Assembly: GCA_015680685.1 (NCBI GenBank)
Contig: MNCI01018931.1
Location: 168,663-226,974 of the forward strand
Direction: 5' to 3'
DNA from: Gnetum montanum
Taxonomy: Eukaryota > Streptophyta > Gnetopsida > Gnetales > Gnetaceae
DNA length: 58,312 nucleotides
In this document: positions 1-9,918 of the stretch, one piece after another
Numbering within the stretch: the first letter of the stretch is position 1
How the letters are laid out: each line of letters starts with the position of its first letter
Notes under the pieces: generated by a model
The model's database searches: none
The model's input: the letters and a program-made list of their open reading frames with translations, nothing else
Told to the model about the DNA's origin: nothing
Translations under genes and position numbers: made by a program

Positions 1-636
1 TCCATGTGCCCGCAGTAGGAGCTCCAAAGTGAACGGATCTTTATTCGAGAAAATATTGTACTTGAACACAAGTTTGTGTACGGAAATAAAGACGAACTTC
101 TTGGATAAACCTTGTAGTGCATGGACTAGGTTAAATAGGACTTTACTTATTGTTATTTATTGTTTATCTTTTAAATGCTTTATTAGTCAGTTAAATCTCT
201 CTCAACCCTTCTCCCATAGTTAAGTGCATTCAATACGACGGCTTCGAGCACATGCGTTACGCTTGGTGATCCCAGTAACGAATAGTGTTTGGTGACCAAG
301 GTTGCATTGGTTTAGGGTGTGAACGATAAGTGGGAATGGATACTGATGCTAGGTTAATTAAGGCTTAGTTAGTTAGTTAAAGTTAGTTAATTAGTCTCTT
401 CACCCTTCACCTCATTAGCATAGGAGATAAAACAGAAAAGACATAAAAATCACATACCTCAGACTTACTTAACCATACAATTGTGACAAATACAAATAAG
501 TCTGGGAAGACAACGAATTATTAACCTTAGGTGTTCCATAAGGCATGTAGGCACTTAGTCTGCGGAGTTCGACCAGATCATGCGTGTAATGCTCGTATTC
601 ATATGGTTGAGTGTAGGGGTACCTCACCACTCATCA
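1..636 (+). repeat. LTR family A, 3' part, cut by window edge
   Basis: This matches the R/U5 part of the LTRs at 13849-14616 and 19839-20619, from the shared TCCATGTGCCCGCAGTAGG start to the CACTCATCA end. The next bases (cccactaacc) are not a primer-binding site, so it is the downstream LTR of an element that begins left of the window, or a solo LTR. It carries about two copies of the short TTGGTGATCCCAGTAACG repeat seen in the other family-A LTRs. Confidence 0.85.
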
Positions 637-729
637 CCCACTAACCCATAACTTGGAGTTTCCAAATCAAGGGTCTTACCAATAGGCTAATACCTCTTTG
701 TTTCATGTATCAAGTGTGACTTGAATTGG
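637..729. other. Short unassigned stretch
   Basis: Sequence between the family-A LTR end and the 5' LTR of E1. No ORF, repeat or element end is seen in it. Confidence 0.4.
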
Positions 730-1626
730 TGATAAGATAAATTTTTGTCAACTATGATATTGGGCATCTGATATCAAAGCTACAATATCATGTACCTAAT
801 ATTGGAGCATAAGCTATGACATTAGATATTTGATATCACGGGACATGTGCTTGCCTATAAATATGACACTTAGGCGCATGATCCAACACACAATTTCATC
901 CACCGTTACTAAAACTCTTTCAGTTTGTTTCAATGAATTTAGACTTAGCAATTAGAAGTGTGAATGCCCACAGTATAGTGTGAACTAATGAATAACATCT
1001 TTATTTGAGCATTTTGTACTTGGGCACAAGTGTGATTGAAAATAAAGATCGAGCTATTTTCCACTATTGTAGTGTTCTCCTAGATTTACTATTACACTTA
1101 GAATAATTTTCTTATTGTTTTCTAGCTTAATGATTTACTTTTCCAAAGTACTTTACTTTTACATGTTCATATTAAGCAGAATGAGTATGACTAATATCAA
1201 GCACTTAAGTGTAATTGCTTTGTAACCTAGTAGTGCTATTGCTTGGTACACCTAGTAATAGTACACTTGGTATCCTAGTGGTAGTTACATGAAGCCCAAG
1301 GTATGTATGGAAGATTAGGAATGGATACTCATCATACTAAGCTAGACTAGATGTGTTATTCATTTTACTTAGTTTAGAATTCACCTTTATATTCATCATG
1401 TATGCTAGGAGCCAAATGGGCCAAACAACATCACTTATCTCATACCTCACGAAGAGCTAAACCATAAAGTCAAATTTCACTAAGATTCACATGGAAAGAC
1501 GAAAATCACAAACTTAAACCAATTACTAGCATAATCACATTGCCTTGTCCAAGGATTATGACCTGGTCAAGCGTGAAACACCTGTGACATGTATGGTTGG
1601 GTGTTGGATTACTCCACCGTTCATCA
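730..1626 (+). repeat. 5' LTR of E1 (family B)
   Basis: Starts TGATAAG and ends TTCATCA; the terminal inverted repeat is imperfect. U3 holds several GATATC/AATATC motifs (about 755-835), then the TATA box CCTATAAATA at about 855-864. R/U5 holds tandem TTGGTA..CCTAGTAG units near 1220-1285. It aligns along its length with 12874-13754. Confidence 0.9.
855..864 (+). promoter_or_regulatory. TATA box of E1 5' LTR
   Basis: CCTATAAATA lies about 125 bases into the LTR, just after a cluster of GATATC-like motifs. The matching place in the 3' LTR reads TTATAAATACAAC near 12984. Transcription would start roughly 30 bases downstream (inference). Confidence 0.6.
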
Positions 1627-1645
1627 TTGGCGCTATTATCAAGGA
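1627..1645 (+). other. E1 primer-binding site (tRNA-Asp type)
   Basis: Directly after the 5' LTR, TTGGCGCTATTATCAAGGA aligns with TGGCGCCGTTGCCGGGGA, the complement of the plant tRNA-Asp 3' end. It has several substitutions. The position and the TGGCGC core support the call. Confidence 0.7.
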
Positions 1646-1758
1646 CTTGTTAATGTATGTTGAGTAATTGATTACATAAGGTTCATTGTACTTGAAACAC
1701 AAAGTTAACATTCATAACTCTAACTCAGCACACTTAAAACAAACATCTTAAACCATAA

Positions 1759-4256
1759 CATGGCTTCAAACAAGAATACAACATCACTTACGAAGGAAAC
1801 ACAGAGAAGTAATGACAAAATTAATGAAGAAGAAGACTAGAGTATGCCAATGCAAAAAAGGATCTCATATGGTCATCACGATTCTTACTATCTTAATTTT
1901 ACATTTATTTTTCATCAGGACAGGTAATTTAGGTGGAGAGATCTTCAAGGGAACAAAGCATTCAACATTCAGTATGCTCCAAACTGATAAGTGGATGAAA
2001 CTAAGTGAGGTACTTGGAGAATATCATGAAAACAAATACATGACCTAACCACATTGAAGAGCAACTAAGAAAAGAAAATTTCATGGAAACTAGACATGAA
2101 CAAGACAAAGGAGTGATAGTCAACTCTATCGTTGTTGTGGAGGAGCTTGATGGAGATGCATTCATTGTTGAACAACTCCACCAAAATCATGAGTTCTAGT
2201 CACAAATTCCTAATAGTCAATTGGAGGAACTTGCTAGGCATAAATCATACTCCAAATTAGCAGAGACACTTAGCCAAAAGGCAAAAAAATCAAGGCACAA
2301 ATAGGACTCAAGGCCAAGAGTTCCTACTAGATCTCACAAAGAAGAACATTAGAGTCATCATAGAAGGACAAGTCAACACCGTTCTCCTACTGCCTCATTT
2401 GCATTCTCATAATCATTAGTAGAAACTAACAAAAGGAGGCAAAGGTACAAAGATCATGATAGGGAAGAGAGGAGAACTCATGACTATCATGACTATCACT
2501 CAAGACATTTCAATTTAGAAGATGAAGAGTGTGAGTAGTGCAGACATAGGGATCAAAGAGATCACGAAATGGATGAGCATAGAAGGGGACGTGACTACAA
2601 CCGAGTGCATGAACTTGATCAAGATGATGAACCTCAATGGCTACTCAAAGCATGATTAATGTACAGGAAGTTGTACACATTTCAACTAAGCATGTGAGGA
2701 ATAGCCATATCAAATCGCTTGATATAAACAACATGCCAGGATTTAAAGGTGGTTATAATGCTAATTCACAACACCACCTCCAAGCTTTCCATGATGCATG
2801 TCCTAAAAAACATTGAAAGTGATTGGCAGAAGTTAAAGCTATTCCCAAGAACACTTGTGAAAGAGGCAGAGAGCTGGTACCAATCGCTTGAACTTGAATA
2901 AATCAGAAGATGGAGTACCATGCTAGAGATCTTCAATGACAAGTACCAAACCTACTCTCATGTGTCTAACTTAAGGAAGCAAATCTAAGGATGTAAGCAA
3001 GGGACTCATGAGACCCTTGATATGGAAATGGGAAAATACTACTCACTACTGCATAGATGCCTAGGCCATGGATTCTCACAAATGGAACAACTCAAGCATA
3101 CTATAGATGGGTTACAAAACAAAACAAGGAAGACACTCGGGATTTATGCCCAAGTTAGATTGTCTAAAATTAATCAAGTGGTGAAGGAATAAGATGAATT
3201 AAGAAAGAGAGAATCAACTATAGAGTATCACTGAGATCCGTCAATTAGAAAGAGAGATGCAAGGGCTTGTGATACCCAAGAAGAGAAAACCTTGGATCAG
3301 GAAATCCAAAAGAAAACACTATCGATACAAAAATCTATCACCAATGTAGCAGCACAAGTAGCAAAGATGTGAGACTCAATCGAAGAGAGATGTATAAAAA
3401 ATTTAAAGATTGTGGAAGAGAGAGTAGAGTAATCCTTTGAAAAAGGCAAAGACAAGAAAAAGAAGTAAGATTTTGGATGAAGGGGCAAAGTGACTATAGT
3501 GGTTGAGTGTTCAAACACTAGCTTCACTGATGAGAAAGGATGTGCCATGTGTTAGTATGAACATCCTAAGGGATGTTGTCCAGTGATGACACATTTACAA
3601 GAGATAGGGACATATGCACTTAATCCTAAATATGTAAAAAAATAAATGCCTAGAAGATTACCTTATCCCAAGGTAGCTATAGGTAGAACTTCCAACCAAC
3701 ATAATATCCCAGTGGAGCTCTACCATAACCACAAGAACAGTACCATCAGTAGTGGCAATAGCCCCAATCATTGGCCATGCCACCACCATGCCAACAGTAT
3801 CCATATCGGCAACCTAACCCTTATGGATACTATGTACAATGTCCAATCTCTCTTGTAAATGTTGCTATCCAAACTCCATAGTACTACCCCACTAAGTACC
3901 ATTGACCAATGTTGCCAAGGATAGATCCAAACTCATATGTGCATCCATCAATAGTTGGTCCTTCTAACCAACACCTGAATCCTCTACCACCAGTGCCACC
4001 TCCTATTATGCAAGGGGAACTACCATCACAATTGCAATAGAAGAATGCTACCAAGGTGGCTAGCACACAAGAGGAGGTGATTACATGCGAATAACAAACC
4101 AAAAAATGACCATTCTTTAGAACAAGTTTAGAAAAGATTTGATAGATGGTGAACACATCCAATTCCACATCATCTACATCCAATCCTTCACAACATAATA
4201 AGCTTCCATCTTCATCAAGTTCAAATGTCATAACTATCATGCTTACTCAAACAATC
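1759..4256 (+). pseudogene. gag: E1 gag, decayed
   Basis: The likely start is ATG 1759 (MASNKNTTS). The N-terminal motif, with FTFIFHQD and FRWRDLQGN, recurs in elements A, D and E3. A retrotransposon capsid-like domain at 2735-3160 reads GFKGGYNANSQHHLQAF, then KLFPRTLVKEAESWYQSL, then DKYQTYSHVSNLRKQI and ending LGIYAQ. A Cys/His cluster at 3538-3600 (GCAMC, YEHPKGCCPV) is an atypical zinc knuckle. The C-terminal part is Pro/Tyr/His-rich. Many in-frame TAG/TAA/TGA codons stand where relatives have Gln or Trp, and frames shift, so no full-length Gag is possible. Gag would form the cytoplasmic particle. Confidence 0.85.
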
Positions 4257-4790
4257 ATGTACTAGATCAAGGTGGGAGCCCTTCCACAAAAACTAACTAT
4301 TCCAAGAAGCCCCTTAGTTTACCTCCAAATAGTAGGACAAAAACCATGTAAAGCTCTACTTGATTCTGGGTTAGGAGTGAACCTAATCTCATAGTATATG
4401 TATCAAGCTTGGAATCTACCACCACTAAAGAAAAGTAACATTTGGTTAGAGCTTGTAGACTAGGCAATCATAGTTCCACTAGGATAAGCAAATAATGTGC
4501 TTACCACAATTAGTGCATGGTCTTATCCTATAGATTTTCTAGTTATTAATGTCGGAAAAAATAAGGAGAGTTTCCAATTATTATGGGAAGAGCTTACCTT
4601 AGCACTGTTAATGCTAAGCTTGGAATTCACAACTTGTCCTTGGAAATCTCCAAGAAAGATGAAGTTGGCATTATCTAAAGATGGACAGTTCCATGTATCA
4701 CATACAATGATAATGGGTGCAATTGCATGCAAAGAATATGGGCTATCAGAAGAGAGGATACTAAAGCATGTAACAATTATGTAGAAGAAA
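4257..4790 (+). pseudogene. pol: E1 retropepsin-like protease, decayed
   Basis: The active-site motif ALLDSGLGVNLIS lies at about 4350-4390. The conserved stretch AWNLPPLKKSNI follows, then SAWSYPIDFLVI (about 4510-4545). The G-R-(P/A)-W motif of relatives is changed to LLWEELT. A stop follows the active-site motif and another breaks the next segment. The same protease occurs in element A (17290-17850), where it is better kept, and in E3. In family members it cleaves Gag-Pol in the particle. It is in the gag-to-RT position expected for Ty3/gypsy. Confidence 0.8.
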
Positions 4791-5009
4791 TATGTATGTA
4801 GAAATATTTGTATGTAGCAGCCACACAACAAGAAGGTACCCAGTGGCTAATTACAAATGAGGAGACTGAATAAAATGAATACATGGAACTAGAAAAATAA
4901 ATTATTGGTGCCTACATTGAAGAGATTGATAAATTAGAGTAGTTAAGAGAAAGGCACTTCCACTCATGAACAAATCAAAAAGAAGAGATAGACTAGAGAT
5001 GCTTGGAGA

Positions 5010-6340
5010 GTACAGACATTACAGTAGCAAAACTATTAAAACTGAAGGCCCTACTAGCCACATTGGAATATGCATTTTTAAACAATAAAAAGCTAGTAAT
5101 AATCAATGCCATGTTAACAAAAGAATAGAAAGGGAAGTTGGTAGAAGTGATAAACAGATGATCTACAACTTTTGCATGGTCTTATGATGAGATCACAAGA
5201 ATTGATTTGTGAATTTTCCAACATTGGATATGCTAATGATGAGTTTGCATTGACTTCTGGATGTTAAACTCAGCTACATTCAAAGATCACTTTCCTTTGC
5301 CATTTGTTGACTAATTCATTAACACCATTTTAGGACATGAATATTACAATTTTTTGGATGGATACAATGGATATAATCAAATTTGCATTGCACCTAAAGA
5401 CCAGGAAAAGGCAATGTTCACCAGTTCAGGGGGAATGTTTGCCTACAAGCAGATGCCCTTCAATCTTTGCAATGCACAAGCCACCTTCCAGAGACTAGTA
5501 TTAGGTATCTTCCAAACGTAAATTGGGAATGACATTGAAGTATTTATGGATGATTTTTCAATGTACGAGCTAGATTTCAAACAAGAACTAGACTGATTGG
5601 AGAAGATACTCAAAAAATGTGCTAAGACCAATCTAAAGCTCAACTGGTAGAAGAGCCATCTCATGATCTAAATAGGCATAGTGTTGGGACATAAAATCTC
5701 CCAAATAGGTATTGAGGTAGATTCAGAAAATATTAGATTCATCTAGAATATCACTCAAAGACTACAAATAGTGAAAGATGTGAGATCATTCTTAGGCCAC
5801 ATAGGAAACTATAAAAGGTTCATAGAAAACTTTTCAAAGATAACTAAACCACTTGTAGAACTTACGAAGAAGGATGCATCCTTTGAATGGAAAGATTCAT
5901 ATGAAAAGGTATTCAAAGCTTTGAAGTAGAAACTAGTAGAGATATGAATCCTCCAAGCTCCAAATTGGTCAAGACCTTTTCATATCATGATTAATGCTTT
6001 CAACTATGTGCTTGGTGCAGTACTCACACAATTAGATGATCAAAAGAGACCTTACTACATACACTATGCCAACGGGAGCATCATTGAAGCACAATTAATA
6101 TACACCACAATAGAAAGGAAGCTAATGATTGTGGTGTATGCACTTGAAAAATTCAAACATTATGTGCTCAAATACTATATCTATGTCCACACTAATCATA
6201 GTACCATCTGATTTCTTATGAACAAACCATTGCTTAGTTCCCAAATGATATGATGTCTTGTAATTTTGTAAGAATTTAACATCACGATGATTGACAAAAA
6301 GGAAAGAGAAAATGTAGAAGCTAATCATCTATCAAGATTT
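5010..6340 (+). pseudogene. pol: E1 reverse transcriptase and RNase H, decayed
   Basis: An Athila-type lead-in (LEYAFLNNKKLVIINAML) is followed by a gap: about 40 residues before VCIDFWMLN are missing compared with E3. Then come TFKDHFPLPFVD, FLDGYNGYNQICIAPKDQ, MPFNLCNAQATFQR and the catalytic box EVFMDDFSMYE (about 5540-5570), with both aspartates kept. The connection region reads VRSFLGHIGNYKRF. RNase H starts near INAFNYVLGAVLTQ (about 5990) and ends at VEANHLSRF (about 6345). Several stops and shifts make it non-functional. It would have copied element RNA into DNA. Confidence 0.9.
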
Positions 6341-6559
6341 AAATGGGATTCTAAAGATCAAGTAGAACCTTTATTAGACCAATTTCCCAATGAGGATCTA
6401 TTTATCAAAATAGTACAAGCTATATATTCAATAGGAGATCTGTGGACTACAGAATATCTGACTTATCTATCAACACAAGAGCTCCATGATGAATGGAGTA
6501 GAAAACAACATGAGCAATTCCTTCATAGAGCAAAACAATTTAAGGAAATTAGTGACAAT

Positions 6560-7744
6560 CTATACAAGATTTGTGTAGATGGGCTTGTCTGATGGTGTGT
6601 GCTAGATTATGACCAACAGAGAGTCTTACATGATATCCATGAAGGCCCATGTGGTTTCCACTATCTAGGGTGTAGAATGCACTCAAGCTGATGATGGTAG
6701 ACTAATTTTGGCTTACCTTATTCAAAGATGCCCATACTTTTGCATAATCTTATGGACAATGCCAAAGAAATGGAGGAGTTACAGCCAGATGCAAAGGGCC
6801 ACACCACTAGATACAATCACTGGAATCTTTTGACATATGGGAATTTGACTTTATGGGACCCATAACACCGATGTCAAATGGAAAAGTACACATCATTGTG
6901 ACTATGGATTGCTATACAAAGTGGGTAGAGGTAGTAGCAAAAAAAGACTGTACAACAAAGATAGTTGCAAAATTTTTCCAAAAACATGTGGTGAATAGAT
7001 TTGGAGTACCATGAATGCTTATCTTAAACAATGGGACTCACTTCACTAGTGCTACATTTATGAAGCTCATGCAATAACTTAGGGTGAACCATAAGCTAAT
7101 AACATCATATCATCCCCAAGAAAATGGTCAAGTTGAAGTGACTAATTGTAAAATAACTAGGATACTTACTAGGATGGTTAGTAGGTTTAGGAGGGACTAG
7201 ACCACTAAACTGAATGATGCTCTATGGGCCTATAGGACATCTTGGAAACTACCTATAGGGTACTCACCATACGAGTTAGTCTATGGCAAGTTGCCAATGC
7301 TCCCAATCCAAGCAGAGCTTCATACTCTAGTTATTGCCAATGAATTTAATCTTGACTTGAGCTTAGCTCAAAAAGAACATCTCATGAACCTAAATCTTCT
7401 AGATGAAAATAGGCTGGTAGCACTCATGAATAGTAAACTCCATAAGTATTATGCCAAAATTAGGCACAATACATGGATAAGGCATGTAACTATATAACCA
7501 GGTGATAAGGTCCTCGATTATAATCCTTGTCCTTTACCCCAAAAAGCTAAGTTTCAGATATTGTAAGAGAGACCATACATTGTTCAAGCCATTTATCCAT
7601 CTAGTGCCTTACACATCTACCACCCATCCTATTTACATAAGCTCATCCTTGTCAATATCCAACAAGTCAAACTCTATCATGAATATTCCAAGGAGTCTAC
7701 CTAATCAACCCAATAGTCTTCTACTTGTTCTCTCTTATGTATAA
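6560..7744 (+). pseudogene. pol: E1 integrase, decayed
   Basis: The HHCC zinc-binding region is at about 6625-6770 (VLHDIHEGPCGFHYLG). The core follows with FDIWEFDFMGPI (first Asp) and ILNNGTHF. Here the second catalytic Asp is Asn, a G-to-A change; E3 keeps ILDNGTHF. HPQENGQVEVTN (about 7110-7145) carries the catalytic Glu. The C-terminal part holds LWAYRTSW, GYSPYELVYGK and a basic tail reaching about 7744. Stops occur at several points. No chromodomain is evident, as expected for Athila/Tat lineages. Confidence 0.9.
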
Positions 7745-9300
7745 TTGACCTTGATGGTTGTGGGGGTGTTAATCTAGAACCATAGGTACTTCACTAAATT
7801 TTTCATTTTCTTTTCATTTTTCCAAATTCTTCAATATTTCCTCATTCTTTTATAATTTTTCTTTTCTTAAATTTTTTATATTCTTTGACATTTTTTAATT
7901 CTTTAATGATTTTTCATTTTTGACATTTTGTATTCTCTACATCATTTTCCAATTCTTACTATCTTCATCATATTTTGTTTTCATAACCTTTGCAAATATT
8001 TTTGATTACTAATAAAACACATTAAGAATAAAGGCAATATGTAGTCCAATAAAGTGAAAATTTCTCTATGTTATCACGTCACAAGGGACCGATTATTTGA
8101 ATAGTGAGACCAAAACATTCATCCATTCATTCCATTGTTAAGAGGTTCTTACCATGGCTATAATGATATTCTTCTCATCATACAACTAAGAATAAACTTG
8201 TGATCATTATGCCTAGATTGAAAAGTGAAGAACCAAGTGGAAATGTAAAGGGTGTGACATCAAAAGGATTTGTGGATTTTCTTGGATTACTAATGTGAGT
8301 TTTATCTTCTTGCTTAGGTTGTATTATATGCTTGTAGATCTAATGAAAAATTGAAGCAAGAGTAAAATAAGTGTTGCCTTACCATGTCACTAGAAAGACA
8401 TGGTACCCATGCCTAAAGGTAGTCCTCTGGTAAGGTTGACACATAAAAATAAAATTCATGTACAAAATAGATTTTTATGGGTCCCACTGGAAAGACATGT
8501 TACCCATGCCTGAAGGTAGATGGCTTCTTAGAAATTGAAAAAAATAAAGTGTGACATGAATAAACTTCTTCCTTGGACAATACACCAAGTGACAATACTC
8601 CTAGCAATAGTGGTGGTTTTACAATTGTAATTCTAAAAGATGAGATAATGCAATGTCATTGAAATGTGGTCTAGACTTGGTTTGAATCTTGAACAAAAAG
8701 GCTAATGATTACTTTAACCATTAATAAAACACAAGAATTCATTATGTTTATGGTAAAGATATCTCACGTCTCAATTTTTGCAATCCCTTCTAAGTCCATC
8801 TCATTTCATTGTATGAATAATCATAATTTGTGGTTTTGTGTAACATAAAGTCATTTTCCTAATTTGGTGGTACTAACATGTGTGTTTTACTTAATAGGTA
8901 TGTGTTACATTCAACTCCTTAAGTGCCTAAGAACATTGTTAAGTGTGGTTATACAAGGACATTAAGGGTTGGAACTTGCTTTGGGGAGGATCCACTTGCA
9001 TAACTGTTGTATCTCATACTTGTCTAGGAATTCCACATCATCTTGAACCTTCCAAGACCAATAAAAGTTAATCAAAACTTCCCTTTACATCACATAACTC
9101 CATTCTATACCAAAGAATTCATTATCCATCTCATCAATAGTTCATATACTTTCATAACTCGAGATTCCTTCTTTATGCACTATCCATAGCCTAAGATCCT
9201 ATGAATATGCTTTAATCCTTCTACAAATTCACAAAGATTCATTTTTCATCCTCAAAAATCATTAGAAAATGTAAATTTTTGGCCTCCAATATTAAAGCGG
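7745..9300 (+). other. E1 post-pol spacer, non-coding
   Basis: No coding potential seen. It opens with a G-run (GGTTGTGGGGGTG, about 7755-7767), then roughly 200 bases of T-rich sequence. A block at about 8960-9005 (TTGCTTTGGGGAGGATCCA) recurs in A (near 19080), A' (minus, near 34595) and E3 (minus, near 28510, diverged). The same order (G-run, T-rich tract, block) holds in all of them, so this is an inherited part of the element family and not random filler. Confidence 0.7.
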
Positions 9301-9370
9301 CCCTAATATCAGATCTTTGATGTTGGATCTCTGATATCGAATTTCACAAAAACTATAAATAAGCAAGGAC
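9300..9370 (+). promoter_or_regulatory. Internal promoter of E1 ahead of the 3' ORF
   Basis: CTAATATCAGATC, then CTCTGATATCG, precede ACTATAAATAAGC (TATA core at 9354-9361). This copies the layout of the LTR U3: GATATC motifs, then TATAAATA. The bases just after the TATA (AAGGACTTAGCCAA) also resemble the family-A LTR leader (GACCTTAGCCAA). It lies about 250 bases before a splice donor. Either it is a genuine second promoter or a relic LTR fragment reused as one. Confidence 0.5.
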
Positions 9371-9612
9371 TTAGCCAATTTTGTTTTTTTCATTTTCACA
9401 TTTGAAGCCTAGGGAGATTTTTCCATTTTTCTTTAATGATTTGAGCTCTTACCTCTTAGCTTCCCCAAGCCATAACTTGCATGTTATTACTCCAATTTTG
9501 TTATTTTCAAATCTATTTGATCCTAAAGTTTTCATCTTAGTCTTGGGATGTGGGGGGTGCTAGTGAGGAAAATCTAAGCTAGTTTTTTAGAATTCACTAA
9601 TGCTTAATAAGG

Positions 9613-9918
9613 GTAAGTATGAAGGAAATTTGAAAATCCTTAATAAAAATAAATCACATTAATGTAAAGAACATTTAAATAATTCCCTTAATAAGCCATG
9701 CTAATCATTATGAGCCATACACAAGAACAAAATGAACAACTGTGATGGGTTATAAGGAAATTAATGCCTATGGGGTTTCTTTTTGACAATTTTTCTAACT
9801 CTATAATCGTAATGATCTAAGAATTAATCTAATATAGGATATGAGAAAGGAAAAGAGTTATCTAAATCAAAGTAAACATTCTACATTCTAATAATTCTCA
9901 AATCCTTAATGATTGTAG
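9613..9918 (+). other. Predicted 306-bp intron before the E1 3' ORF
   Basis: The donor AAGG|GTAAGTAT is at 9613 and the acceptor TGATTGTAG|ATGG at 9918. The ATG of the 3' ORF follows the acceptor directly. D has AAGG|GTAAGTGT and TGATTACAG|ATGG 301 bases apart (minus, 39254 to 38954). E3 has the same acceptor, with a decayed donor 306 bases upstream. The 30 bases before the acceptor are nearly alike in E1 and D (TAATAATTCTCAAA and TAATAATCTCAAA). Confidence 0.65.

Noticed and set aside
1627-1645. tRNA gene remnants at the LTR edges
   Set aside because: Only the 18-base complement of the tRNA 3' end is present, which is a primer-binding site, not a gene.
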